Positions 7,131 through 16,112 of a DNA stretch of 58,785 nt are shown one piece after another. The stretch's first letter is position 1. Each line of letters starts with the position of its first letter. Location: assembly GCA_002694465.1 (NCBI GenBank), contig NZMG01000036.1:1-58785 (forward strand). The letters run 5' to 3'. The notes under the pieces are model-generated. The model was not told where the DNA came from and ran no database searches. It saw only the letters and a program-made list of their open reading frames with translations. A program made the translations under genes and the position numbers. This DNA comes from Flavobacteriaceae bacterium. Lineage in GTDB: Bacteria; Bacteroidota; Bacteroidia; Flavobacteriales; Flavobacteriaceae.

Positions 7131-8984
7131 ATGCCTGATATTATCCAGTTATTGCCAGATCATGTGGCTAACCAAATTGCCGCAGGAGAAGTAGTACAAC
7201 GACCTGCTTCGGTGGTAAAAGAATTACTGGAAAATGCCATCGATGCTGGAGCTACGGAAGTCACGTTAGTTTTAAAAGATGCAGGAAAAACATTGGTGCA
7301 AGTTATTGATAATGGTATTGGGATGAGTGCGACCGATGCGCGTCTTAGTTTTGAGCGCCACGCTACTTCCAAAATTAAAAGTGCCGAAGATTTATTCAAT
7401 TTACATACCAAAGGCTTTCGTGGAGAGGCATTGGCATCGATTGCAGCCATTGCGCACGTCGAGTTAAAAACAAAGACAGATACTGCCGAGATGGGCGTTA
7501 AAATTGCCATTGAAGGCAGTGAAGTAACCTCTCAAGAGATAGTGGTGATTCCAAAAGGGACAACCATTTCAGTTAAAAACCTTTTTTACAATATTCCCGC
7601 ACGACGCAATTTCCTTAAGAGTAATCCCGTGGAAACGCGACATATTATTGACGAATTTCATCGGGTAGTATTGGCGCATCCACAAGTTGGATTTGAAATG
7701 ATTCATAATGGGAGTAATGTATTTAGTCTTCCTGGAACGAAGTTGAGACAACGTATTGTTAATATCTTCGGAAGTAAAACAAATGAAAAACTCGTTCCTG
7801 TTGCTGAAGAAACCGATATTGTAAAAGTAAACGGATTTGTATTAAAGCCCGAATTTGCGCGAAAGAGCAGGGGAGAGCAATTCTTTTTTGTGAACGACCG
7901 ATTTATAAAAAGCCCCTATTTGCATCATGCGGTGGCTTCGGCATTTGAAGGATTAATTAAAACCGAAAATCATCCCGGATATTTTCTTTATTTGGAGGTA
8001 GATCCACATGCCATCGATATTAATATTCATCCCACTAAAACCGAAATTAAGTTTGAAGACGAACATGCTATATATGCCATGTTACGCTCCACCATTAAGC
8101 ATAGTTTAGGGCAGTTTAGTATTGCGCCAGTACTCGACTTTAATAGAGATGCTGGATTCGATACGCCTTACGAGTATTCAAAAAAATCACCTAAAGTTCC
8201 CACGATAGAGGTAGATAAAAACTTTAATCCTTTTCAGAAAGAACCCAAGCAAGGGAATATATCTTTTCCGTTTAAAAGAGAGAAATCTCCAGCTTGGGAA
8301 TCATTATATGTTGGGTTGGAAGATGAAGAAAGTTCGAATGACAATTCCTTTTCTCTAGAAAACATTGAAATGGAGAGTGAAGAGGTAACAGGAAGTTTAT
8401 TTGAAGGACAACCGCAAGAAAATGGAAAGGTTACGTTTCAAATTCAGAATAAATACATTGTAAGCTCCATAAAAAGCGGACTTATAGTCATCCATCAAAA
8501 CTTAGCCCATCAACGAATATTATACGAAGAATTACTGAAAAACATTACGTTGCACCAAGCAGTAAGTCAGCAATTATTGTTTCCTATTTCCTTTCAGTTT
8601 TCAAAATCGAAAGTAGCCATGTTGCAGTCGTTGAAGGAACAATTGGAGGATACCGGTTTTGTGTTTTCGGAAATAAAAGAAGAATTGGTAGAAATTAGTG
8701 GCGTTCCCTCGGGTGTTCTGGAAAGTAGTGTGGAAGAAATTTTACAGCAATTAATTGCCGATATCGAAACCGAAGTGCCTGAAGCAGGGTATAGTCAGAA
8801 TGATTTAATGGCAAAGTCATTGGCAAAGAGTATGGCGATTAAAACAGGAGTCGCTCTTTCTATGGAAGCACAGGAACATATTATCCATCAACTTTTTGCT
8901 TGTAAAGAGCCTAGTGTATCGCCTAATAATAGACCCGTTTTTGTCACGATGGGTATTAATGACTTTGATAAAAAATTTATGTAA
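7131..8984 (+). CDS. mutL: DNA mismatch repair protein MutL with degenerate endonuclease motif
   Basis: 617 residues. The N-terminal GHKL ATPase is intact: QIAAGEVVQRPASVVKELL, ENAIDAGA, DNGIGM, the lid HATSKI and GFRGEALASI, then the transducer domain with IDINIHPTKTEIKF. A linker (about 340-430) leads to the C-terminal dimerisation domain. The usual metal-binding endonuclease motif DQHA(X)2E(X)4E is replaced by HQNLAHQRILYE at residues 455-466, keeping only the Gln and the last Glu. The CPHGRP motif near the end reads SPNNRP. This MutL is probably not a nicking enzyme of the usual kind. A rhomboid gene overlaps its stop codon by one base. Confidence 0.96.
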   Translation: MPDIIQLLPDHVANQIAAGEVVQRPASVVKELLENAIDAGATEVTLVLKDAGKTLVQVIDNGIGMSATDARLSFERHATSKIKSAEDLFNLHTKGFRGEALASIAAIAHVELKTKTDTAEMGVKIAIEGSEVTSQEIVVIPKGTTISVKNLFYNIPARRNFLKSNPVETRHIIDEFHRVVLAHPQVGFEMIHNGSNVFSLPGTKLRQRIVNIFGSKTNEKLVPVAEETDIVKVNGFVLKPEFARKSRGEQFFFVNDRFIKSPYLHHAVASAFEGLIKTENHPGYFLYLEVDPHAIDINIHPTKTEIKFEDEHAIYAMLRSTIKHSLGQFSIAPVLDFNRDAGFDTPYEYSKKSPKVPTIEVDKNFNPFQKEPKQGNISFPFKREKSPAWESLYVGLEDEESSNDNSFSLENIEMESEEVTGSLFEGQPQENGKVTFQIQNKYIVSSIKSGLIVIHQNLAHQRILYEELLKNITLHQAVSQQLLFPISFQFSKSKVAMLQSLKEQLEDTGFVFSEIKEELVEISGVPSGVLESSVEEILQQLIADIETEVPEAGYSQNDLMAKSLAKSMAIKTGVALSMEAQEHIIHQLFACKEPSVSPNNRPVFVTMGINDFDKKFM

Positions 8985-9730
8985 TGGGAAGAATCACCGA
9001 AACAGTTAAGGTCTTAATTATTTGCAATGTGCTGTTTTTTGCTGGGACACTACTCTCTGGAGAAATAGTTTATCGTCTTTTCTCGCTTTATTATTTCGAA
9101 AATCCCAATTTTCAAGTTTGGCAACCCGTAACGCATATGTTTATGCACGGAGGATTCATGCATATACTTTTTAATATGTATGCTTTATGGGCCTTTGGTT
9201 CTCCATTGGAAGAACGCTGGGGTAGAAATAAGTTCTTGTTCTTTTACTTTTCAGCGGGATTGGGTGCTGCTTTAATTCATTCTTTAGTTTCCTATTATGA
9301 AGTTCATTCTGTGATGGCAGAATTGCTCAATGGAGGATGGAGTCAAGCTGAAATTCAAAATTTCCTTATAAATGGCAAAGGGGGGAGTGAGAGTATTTTA
9401 GCTACCGTTTCCCGAGAAAGTATCGATAGTCTATATGCGGCATTTAATACTCCTGCAGTTGGAGCTTCTGGAGCTATTTACGGAGTCTTGGTAGCCTTTG
9501 GGATGATGTATCCCAATGTAGGGTTAATGCTTATTTTTTTCCCAGTACCCGTAAAAGCAAAGTATTTTATTCCTGGTTTAATTCTATTGGATTTATTTAG
9601 TGGACTCACAGGTTTCTCATTATTTGGACAAAATATCGCCAATTGGGCACACCTTGGGGGTGCTTTATTTGGTTTTCTTATGGCATACTACTGGAAGAAA
9701 AATAGTTTTAATGATCATCGTTGGAATTAA
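8984..9730 (+). CDS. Rhomboid family intramembrane serine protease (first of a pair)
   Basis: 248 residues with six to seven membrane helices. The catalytic dyad is Ser162 in GASGAIYG and His223 in WAHLGGALFG. The upstream rhomboid features are HMFMHGGFMHILFNMYALW (residues 51-69, with the oxyanion-side His and Asn) and EERWGRNKF. An unusual polar insert of about 45 residues (about 105-150) separates the early helices from the catalytic helix. It starts on the mutL stop codon (1-base overlap) and is followed at once by a second rhomboid gene. Rhomboids cleave substrate helices within the membrane; the substrate is unknown. Confidence 0.92.
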   Translation: MGRITETVKVLIICNVLFFAGTLLSGEIVYRLFSLYYFENPNFQVWQPVTHMFMHGGFMHILFNMYALWAFGSPLEERWGRNKFLFFYFSAGLGAALIHSLVSYYEVHSVMAELLNGGWSQAEIQNFLINGKGGSESILATVSRESIDSLYAAFNTPAVGASGAIYGVLVAFGMMYPNVGLMLIFFPVPVKAKYFIPGLILLDLFSGLTGFSLFGQNIANWAHLGGALFGFLMAYYWKKNSFNDHRWN

Positions 9731-10612
9731 ATGGCACAGGGAAGCATCGCATATCAATTTAAAACCGCAGACATTATTACCAAACTCATCGCTATTAATG
9801 TGATTGTATTTTTGGCGGTGACCATTGTAGCTGCCTTGTTTCAAATAGATGCGTTTAACCTAATTGCTTGGTTTGTTTTACCAGAGTCCATTGGAAGTTT
9901 TATCACTCAACCTTGGTCGCTTATTACCTATAATTTTATTCATCTAGGTTTTTTGCATATTCTCTTTAATATGCTCTGGTTGTATTTTTTTGGGAGGTAT
10001 ATTACCAACTTATTTTCGGCAAAAAGGTTTTTAACCATTTATTTGCTTGGAGGAATTGTAGGCGGGTTGCTTTTTATGATATGCTATAATGTTTTTCCTG
10101 CTTTTGCTTCTGCTAATGGGGTTTTGTACGGTGCTTCCGCAGCGGTAATGGCCTTGATGGGTTTTTCAGCTACTTATACACCCAACGCCCCTATTAGGAT
10201 TTTTACCATTAATCTAAAACTATGGCATATTGCTGTGTTTTTTGTGCTTTGGGATTTAATCAGTCTTTCGAGTTTGAACAACGCTGGAGGAATATTAGCC
10301 CATCTTGGCGGAGCCCTTTTTGGTTACATTTATGCGCGCCAATTGCTTAAAGGAAAGGATATTGGAAGTTGGTTTGAAAAACTTATGGATAGTATAGCCA
10401 ACCTCTTTAAGCCTAGAGAAAAAAAGCCATTCAAAAAAGTACATAGAAATCGTGCAACACAATCCAGTTCCAAACGTTCTATGAACAAAGAAACCAAAAG
10501 TGATCATCAAAAAAAAGTAGATCTAATTTTGGATAAAATTGGTAAAAGTGGCTACGAAAGCCTTACCAAAGAGGAAAAAGATTTCTTGTTTAAAGCAGGA
10601 AAAGAAGACTAA
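9731..10612 (+). CDS. Rhomboid family intramembrane serine protease with long basic C-terminal tail
   Basis: 293 residues; its ATG directly follows the stop codon of the first rhomboid. The core contains WSLITYNFIHLGFLHILFN (about 62-80), Ser136 in GASAAVMALMG (GxSA rather than GxSG) and His191 in AHLGGALFGYIYAR. After the last helix comes a basic tail of about 90 residues, rich in Lys and Ser, ending in a short acidic helical unit (KVDLILDKIGKSGYESLTKE). The tail is probably cytoplasmic. The two paralogues may have different substrates or act together. Confidence 0.9.
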   Translation: MAQGSIAYQFKTADIITKLIAINVIVFLAVTIVAALFQIDAFNLIAWFVLPESIGSFITQPWSLITYNFIHLGFLHILFNMLWLYFFGRYITNLFSAKRFLTIYLLGGIVGGLLFMICYNVFPAFASANGVLYGASAAVMALMGFSATYTPNAPIRIFTINLKLWHIAVFFVLWDLISLSSLNNAGGILAHLGGALFGYIYARQLLKGKDIGSWFEKLMDSIANLFKPREKKPFKKVHRNRATQSSSKRSMNKETKSDHQKKVDLILDKIGKSGYESLTKEEKDFLFKAGKED

Positions 10613-10626
10613 CCAAATTTACGACA

Positions 10627-11652
10627 TTGTTTAAGACTCAATTTTTGGGGAAATTGCTTTATGGGCTCAACATTTTTGCTGCGTTGTTGCTTTTTATTTC
10701 TTTTGTTTTACCCTTTTTACCCCCAAAATCCTTCCCTACACTCTCTGTATTAAGTTTAGCAGTGTCTCCTTTAATACTAGTAAATCTTCTATTCGCAGTG
10801 TATTGGCTTATCCGTTTAAAAAAACGCTTCTGGTTCTCGGCTACGGTTGTGGTGGTAGCTTATTTTTTATTTAATGCCTTTTTTGAAATTTCTTCGGAAG
10901 GTGATGCTTCAGAATACTCACATACCCTAAAAGTGCTGAGTTATAATGTTCGTCTTTTTAATGCGTATGAAAAAAATCCGAATGAAGCCGAAGTAAAACA
11001 ATCTATTGCAAGCCTGTTAAAAGATGAAACTCCCGATGTGGTTTGTATTCAGGAATATTATTTACCAAATACGGCAGACTTTTCACAATTTCCATATCAT
11101 TACATTCATTTTAAAGACAGTACCCACAAGTTAGGTCACGCTATTTTTTCTAAGCATCCTATTGTCCACAAAGGGGCTTTCGATTTTGATAAAACGTATA
11201 ACAATTCATTATTTGTAGATGTTGTTGTAAAAGGCGATACCATACGTGTGTATAATTTGCACTTACAGTCGTTGGGTATATTGCCTACCGTGGATTTCAT
11301 TCAGCAGAAAGGAACCGAAACAATAAAGAAAAAAATATCTGAAACCTTTGTACAGCAAGAAAATCAGGTGGCTTCCATTATTGCTCATAAAGAGAAGGCT
11401 CCTCATCCTGTGATTCTAGCTGGCGATTTTAACAATACGGCATTTTCTTACATTTATAAGCGTTTAAAGAATGGTATGAATGATGCTTTTCAAGAGCGGG
11501 GAAATGGCTTAGGAACAAGCTTCTATTTTAATAAATATCCCTTGCGAATTGATTTTATTTTAGTATCTGAAGAATTGGAGATTTTAGACTTTACGAATAG
11601 AAAGGAATCTTTTTCAGATCATTACCCTATTATTTCCACTATAGCTTGGTAA
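10627..11652 (+). CDS. Membrane-anchored endonuclease/exonuclease/phosphatase family protein
   Basis: 341 residues, beginning at a TTG (10627) fourteen bases after the rhomboid stop; no ATG exists before the catalytic domain. Three N-terminal membrane helices span about 10-32, 38-60 and 68-86. The EEP (DNase I-like) fold follows, with LSYNVRLFN, the metal-binding Glu in VVCIQEYY, LHLQSLG, AGDFNNTAFSYIY, DFILVSEE and the final SDHYPI. The active site would face the periplasm or the cytoplasmic face, depending on topology. Substrates in this superfamily range from nucleic acids to phospholipids, so none can be named. Its stop codon abuts the end of the convergent wbqC-like gene. Confidence 0.85.
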   Translation: MFKTQFLGKLLYGLNIFAALLLFISFVLPFLPPKSFPTLSVLSLAVSPLILVNLLFAVYWLIRLKKRFWFSATVVVVAYFLFNAFFEISSEGDASEYSHTLKVLSYNVRLFNAYEKNPNEAEVKQSIASLLKDETPDVVCIQEYYLPNTADFSQFPYHYIHFKDSTHKLGHAIFSKHPIVHKGAFDFDKTYNNSLFVDVVVKGDTIRVYNLHLQSLGILPTVDFIQQKGTETIKKKISETFVQQENQVASIIAHKEKAPHPVILAGDFNNTAFSYIYKRLKNGMNDAFQERGNGLGTSFYFNKYPLRIDFILVSEELEILDFTNRKESFSDHYPIISTIAW

Positions 11653-12270
11653 CTAGAATACTACTTCTTGTTCTTCGAGATAGTGAAGTGTATTAGGGCC
11701 TTCATTAAAAAGCAGGTCCAATACGGAAAGATTAGGTAGAAATCCGTGATTTTCTTGCAGTACTTGATTGTATTTTGATAACGTATATTGAGGTTCTTTC
11801 TTTGCTACGGCAAGATGTCTTAAGTCTTTATCTGAAGGTGTTTTTACATATTCTGAAGTTAGTGAATAGGGAGTTTCCATTCCTATTAGGTCACTAAGAA
11901 TTTCGAATATTTTTAAGTTGAAATCTAATAGAAGTCCTACAGGTTCTTGAAAGAGAGGAGCTAAATCATCTTCATAAAATTCGAAAAAGGGAGACGTGCG
12001 ATACGCGGTTTGTAACGATTTCCAGTGTTGAGATTGCCACGGAAAACTATTTTCAACGTGGACTTCCTTGGTTTTTTGTCTTCCCCCATTTTTAGAATGC
12101 TTAATGGGAACATTCAGTGTAAGCTTCCCATTGGAGTGCGCTATGTACGCTCTATTTCTATAGGTTTGTTTTTGGTAATTGTCTTCTACTTCAAACACAA
12201 TCTTATCTGCTTGAGCCATGGCAACCATTTGCACAATACTTGGGAAATAGGTTGGATGAAGCAATATCAT
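11653..12270 (-). CDS. WbqC-like family protein
   Basis: 205 residues. The pattern HPTYFPSIVQMVAMAQAD at the N-terminus, NRAYIAHSNGKLTLNVPIK and WKSLQTAYRTSPFFEFYEDD is characteristic of the WbqC family, first noted in O-antigen clusters and widespread in Bacteroidota. Its biochemistry is not settled. It is the last gene of the leftward parA-to-wbqC operon, 11 bases after lepB, and ends without a gap against the convergent EEP gene. No terminator is visible between these two convergent genes. Confidence 0.85.
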   Translation of the reverse strand: MILLHPTYFPSIVQMVAMAQADKIVFEVEDNYQKQTYRNRAYIAHSNGKLTLNVPIKHSKNGGRQKTKEVHVENSFPWQSQHWKSLQTAYRTSPFFEFYEDDLAPLFQEPVGLLLDFNLKIFEILSDLIGMETPYSLTSEYVKTPSDKDLRHLAVAKKEPQYTLSKYNQVLQENHGFLPNLSVLDLLFNEGPNTLHYLEEQEVVF

Positions 12271-12281
12271 TTTATAACTCC

Positions 12282-13901
12282 TTATGATGAAGATTTAGCT
12301 TTCTTTCTTTTTCTGAAAAAGCTAAAAATATACCATCCCGCTACCAAAATTAAAAAGTACTTCAAGTAGGAAACGGGTTCTCCACTTCCTCCAACAGTTG
12401 TGAACATGCGTTCCCAACGAATATTTTTAGGGAAGGATTTGTATTTATCACTACTAAACCAAACAAATACAGGCTTACCTACCACATGATTAAATGGCAC
12501 ATACCCCCACGATCTAGCGTCTTGGGAATTATCGCGATTGTCTCCCATCATCCAGTAATAATCCATTTTAAAGGTATATTGACTTAAAGGTTCGCCATTT
12601 AAAAGTACTTGTGTGCCCGCTTGCGAAATTTTATTATCAATGCCTATTTCACTTCCTTCGTACACTTCAATTATTCTTTGGTAATAGGGAATGCTTTCTG
12701 GAGTGATATCTACGGTTACCCCGGCCTTCGGAATATAGATAGGTCCAAAATTACTATTGTTAAAAGATTTGGAAGAACTATATGGAAATATTTCAGGGTC
12801 TCTAAATGTATTTGGAAGTAAATATCTTTCTACACTAGTTATCCCCGGGTAGTTTTTGAGTTGCTCGGCTGCCGCCTCAGTTAATGTGGCTCTGTGTGTA
12901 AAAAGTTGTTCCTCTTGGTTAATGTCCATCAAACCAATTTCCGTTATGTTGTAGCGTTCGTGCAATACTTTTGATGGGAAATTAGTATACCTTCCATTTT
13001 GAGTGGCAACCAACGCATTTTTCGAAATCACTTTATAGGCAAATTGAATCTTTGCTCTATCGGGTAATTCGTTTTGTTTTCCATTAATAAAAACATAACC
13101 ATCTCTCACTTCCAAAGAATCTCCGGGAATCCCGACACAGCGCTTTACGTAATTGGATTTTTTATCAATTGGTTTTTGAACGCTTCCTTTCATAAAACCT
13201 GGTCTAATATCGACTAAGGTATCTACAGGCCAATTAAACACAACAATATCGTTTCGCTTTATATCCTGAAACCCAGGAATCCTAAAATAGGGAATTTGAG
13301 GCTTGCTGAAGTACGATTTATTCTTCACTAATGGAAGACTATCATGCACCATGGGTAAGGCTACCGCAGTCATAGGTGTTCTTGCGCCATAATGAAACTT
13401 ACTCACAAAAAGATAATCCCCAACCAGTAATGTTTTTTCTAATGAAGAAGAAGGAATGGTAAAGGGTTGCATAAAATAGGTATGCACAATGGTTGCTGCA
13501 ACCACAGCAAACAAAATAGAGCTTACCCATTCTCCCGAAGAGGATTTTGGTTTTAAATCACGGTCTTCAATATAACTTAACTTTTGAGTATAATTGAGAT
13601 AGAAAATATACAACCCACAAGTAACTAATACTAAAATAGTGTCTTTTGGTTTATTAAAACCGAAACTTCTAATGGTCTCGACCCAAGTTACCGGAAACAT
13701 AATCAAGTTAACAATGGGTACAAAAAGCAATAGTACCCACCACCACGGGCGATTTATAATTTTCATTAAAGCAACACCATTGTAGACAGGAACAGCAGCT
13801 TCCCAAGGTTTACGTCCTGCAGTAACATAGAGTTTCCAAGTGCCTAAAAAATGGATGACTTGGATTATGAGAAAAAATAAAAACCAACCTAATAATGTCA
13901 T
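12282..13901 (-). CDS. lepB: Signal peptidase I, long Bacteroidota form
   Basis: 539 residues, much longer than E. coli LepB (about 324). An N-terminal extension of about 125 residues carries several membrane helices. The peptidase domain then has Ser153 in IPSSSLEKTL and Lys253 in YVKRCVGIPGDSLEV, the catalytic dyad, plus MMGDNRDNSQDARSWGYVP near residue 465. A large insert of about 150 residues lies between the Lys box and the GDNRDNS box. One more membrane helix ends the protein (YFLILVAGWYIFSFF) before a basic tail. It cleaves signal peptides of exported proteins on the periplasmic side of the inner membrane. It sits between dapB and wbqC. Confidence 0.95.
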   Translation of the reverse strand: MTLLGWFLFFLIIQVIHFLGTWKLYVTAGRKPWEAAVPVYNGVALMKIINRPWWWVLLLFVPIVNLIMFPVTWVETIRSFGFNKPKDTILVLVTCGLYIFYLNYTQKLSYIEDRDLKPKSSSGEWVSSILFAVVAATIVHTYFMQPFTIPSSSLEKTLLVGDYLFVSKFHYGARTPMTAVALPMVHDSLPLVKNKSYFSKPQIPYFRIPGFQDIKRNDIVVFNWPVDTLVDIRPGFMKGSVQKPIDKKSNYVKRCVGIPGDSLEVRDGYVFINGKQNELPDRAKIQFAYKVISKNALVATQNGRYTNFPSKVLHERYNITEIGLMDINQEEQLFTHRATLTEAAAEQLKNYPGITSVERYLLPNTFRDPEIFPYSSSKSFNNSNFGPIYIPKAGVTVDITPESIPYYQRIIEVYEGSEIGIDNKISQAGTQVLLNGEPLSQYTFKMDYYWMMGDNRDNSQDARSWGYVPFNHVVGKPVFVWFSSDKYKSFPKNIRWERMFTTVGGSGEPVSYLKYFLILVAGWYIFSFFRKRKKAKSSS

Positions 13902-13943
13902 AATTTATATTTTTGAGAGTGCCTGAACACCCGTCTTTTCGTT

Positions 13944-14645
13944 TTATTTCAAATTTAGAACATCCTTCATATTATAGACGCCTTTTTTCCCGATGAGCCA
14001 CTCGGCTGCTAAAATGGCTCCTAAAGCAAATCCATCGCGACTATGGGCTTCATGCCTTATGCTTAGGGTGTCAATTTTTGAACGATATTCAACTGTATGT
14101 GTTCCTTTTACATCGCCTTTACGAAGCGCTGTAATATTTAGTTTTTTTGAATCTTTTGAATCTAATTCCCAAGCATTCAATTCTGAATGACGAATTATCC
14201 CATCTGCAAGAGAAATGGCTGTTCCGCTGGGAGCATCTTTCTTTTGAGTATGATGAATTTCTTCAATGGAAGGGATATACTCTTTCCAAGGCTGCATTAG
14301 CTGTGCTAAATAGCCATTTAAATTAAAGAATAGATTTACACCCACACTAAAGTTCGACGCATAGATAAAACTTCCGTTACACTTTTCACAAATCTTTAGT
14401 ACTTCATTGTATCGCTTTATCCAACCCGTCGTTCCACTTACCACTGGGATGTTATTTTGAAAACAAAATGAGATATTTTCTACGGCAGCTTCAGCCACGG
14501 TAAATTCTATGGCAACATCGGCGTCTTTCAAATTACCTTCCGAAGCATTTTGAGTCGATTTATATACAACCTCATGACCTTTTTCCATCGCTAATTTTTC
14601 GATGGTTTTTCCCATTTTTCCGTAACCAAGCAGAGCTATTTTCAT
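13944..14645 (-). CDS. dapB: 4-hydroxy-tetrahydrodipicolinate reductase
   Basis: 233 residues, slightly shorter than proteobacterial DapB. The N-terminal Rossmann motif is GYGKMGKTIEKLA, GTTGW occurs near residue 75, and the substrate/catalytic motif EIHHTQKKDAPSGTA is near residue 130. The C-terminus carries ARDGFALGAILAAEWL-type dimer contacts. It reduces the dipicolinate precursor with NAD(P)H in the diaminopimelate/lysine pathway. Its start overlaps the stop of the DUF5683 gene by four bases (ATGA), so the two are translationally coupled. Confident. Confidence 0.96.
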   Translation of the reverse strand: MKIALLGYGKMGKTIEKLAMEKGHEVVYKSTQNASEGNLKDADVAIEFTVAEAAVENISFCFQNNIPVVSGTTGWIKRYNEVLKICEKCNGSFIYASNFSVGVNLFFNLNGYLAQLMQPWKEYIPSIEEIHHTQKKDAPSGTAISLADGIIRHSELNAWELDSKDSKKLNITALRKGDVKGTHTVEYRSKIDTLSIRHEAHSRDGFALGAILAAEWLIGKKGVYNMKDVLNLK

Positions 14646-15217
14646 TTTAAATTAAAAGTTAAGGTAAGACCATAATTGGGAACCGTATTAATAGGATCTA
14701 TTTCCACTTTGGGCTGTAGCGTTAAGTCTTCACTTATATTGTATTGCTTTAAATGGGCATCGACATTGGCATCAATAATATTTAAAAGATAAAATCCAAT
14801 GGAAACAACGATACTAATATCTCTATTTCTACTCGCGGTTTCCTGAGCGTCAATGAGTCGGTCTGTTGAGATTCCTTGAAATTCATCATCTTCAAAGCCA
14901 GCCAGTCGTCGTTTATAGGCATCCCGAAAACGGTTATAATCATTGGTGTTTTGAATATAGAAATAGATTCCAGTACCAATCCCAGCGTAGATAATGGGGA
15001 TTTTCCAGTATTTTTTGTTGTAAGCTTGTCCCAACCCAGGCAATACTGCCGAATAAAAAGCAGCTTGAGCAGGCGCTAATGGATCATAATCTTCTTTAGG
15101 AGACAAACTATCTTTAACGACTATAACTTTTTCTTCTTTTACCGAAAGACTATCAGATTGTGCAAATAGGGAAAGACTTCCTAAAAAAAATAAGATATGG
15201 AAAAGCTTATTTCTCAC
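14642..15217 (-). CDS. DUF5683 membrane protein
   Basis: 191 residues. A signal-peptide-like N-terminus (about 1-19, ending LFAQ) is followed by an acidic segment and the conserved block PAQAAFYSAVLPGLGQAYNK, then YWKIPIIYAGIGTGIYFYI (first hydrophobic segment) and a second segment near ISIVVSIGFYLLNIIDANVD. This layout is the DUF5683 family found between parB and dapB in many flavobacteria. The function is unknown; the pattern suggests a small envelope protein. The gene overlaps parB by 11 bases and dapB by 4. Confidence 0.85.
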   Translation of the reverse strand: MRNKLFHILFFLGSLSLFAQSDSLSVKEEKVIVVKDSLSPKEDYDPLAPAQAAFYSAVLPGLGQAYNKKYWKIPIIYAGIGTGIYFYIQNTNDYNRFRDAYKRRLAGFEDDEFQGISTDRLIDAQETASRNRDISIVVSIGFYLLNIIDANVDAHLKQYNISEDLTLQPKVEIDPINTVPNYGLTLTFNLK

Positions 15218-16106
15218 TTTTTATGAGGTTCAAAATGCGTTGAAAATCGGCTTCACTTTTAAAAGGAACTACGATTTGCCCTTTTCCATTTTGTGATGCT
15301 TTTATAGAAACTTTTGCGTCTAATAGATCGGTCAATTCTCTACTGCCTTTATTAGCGAAATGAGGAATTTCTTTTTTTGTAGAAGTACCTTTGGATTCAG
15401 GATTTTTGTAATTTCTAACTAAGGCTTCCGTTTCACGTACCGAAAGGGATTGACTCACCACTTTTTCATAAATATCTAGCTGATCGTTGGTATCTTCAAT
15501 ATTTATTAAGGCTCTTCCGTGTCCCATCGAGATAAATCCATCTCGCATTCCTGTTTGGATAATAGGATCTAATTTTAATAATCGAAGATAGTTAGTTACC
15601 GTTGAGCGATTTTTACCCACGCGATCACTTAATTCTTCCTGAGTTACTTCAATTTCTTCAATCAATCGTTGATAGGAAAGCGCGATTTCTATGGGGTCGA
15701 GGTCTTGTCGCTGAATATTCTCCACCAATGCCATTTCCAATGACTCCTGATCATTAGCAATTCGGATATATGAGGGAATGGTTTCTAGGCCAATGAGTTT
15801 AGAAGCACGAAAACGACGCTCTCCACTAACCAATTGGTATTTATTAAAATCAATTTTACGAACTGTTATAGGCTGAATAACGCCTAATTCTTTGATGGAG
15901 GACGCTAACTCACGAAGTGTTTCTTCATTAAAGCTTGTACGAGGCTGAAATGGGTTTACCTCAATGGAAGATAATTCCAATTCAACAATATTACCTACTA
16001 CTTTATCTGCATTTTTATCATCCACAGACTTAATATCGTTATTGGGATCTTTCAGTAAAGCTGAAAGTCCACGTCCTAAAGCCTGTTTTTTTGTTGCTTT
16101 CGCCAT
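15207..16106 (-). CDS. parB: Chromosome-partitioning protein ParB
   Basis: 299 residues. The N-terminal ParA-interacting peptide is ALGRGLSALLKDP. The CTPase/ParB domain has the patterns NPFQPRTSFNEETLRELA, LVSGERRFRASKLIG and VENIQRQDLDPIE, and a helix-turn-helix contains VTQEELSDRVGKNRSTVTNY (parS-binding). The C-terminal dimerisation domain ends the protein. It acts with ParA to segregate origins. parA lies 6 bases upstream. No canonical parS (GTTTCAC-GTGAAAC type) was seen nearby by eye. Confident. Confidence 0.97.
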   Translation of the reverse strand: MAKATKKQALGRGLSALLKDPNNDIKSVDDKNADKVVGNIVELELSSIEVNPFQPRTSFNEETLRELASSIKELGVIQPITVRKIDFNKYQLVSGERRFRASKLIGLETIPSYIRIANDQESLEMALVENIQRQDLDPIEIALSYQRLIEEIEVTQEELSDRVGKNRSTVTNYLRLLKLDPIIQTGMRDGFISMGHGRALINIEDTNDQLDIYEKVVSQSLSVRETEALVRNYKNPESKGTSTKKEIPHFANKGSRELTDLLDAKVSIKASQNGKGQIVVPFKSEADFQRILNLIKSEK

Positions 16107-16112
16107 AAATCC

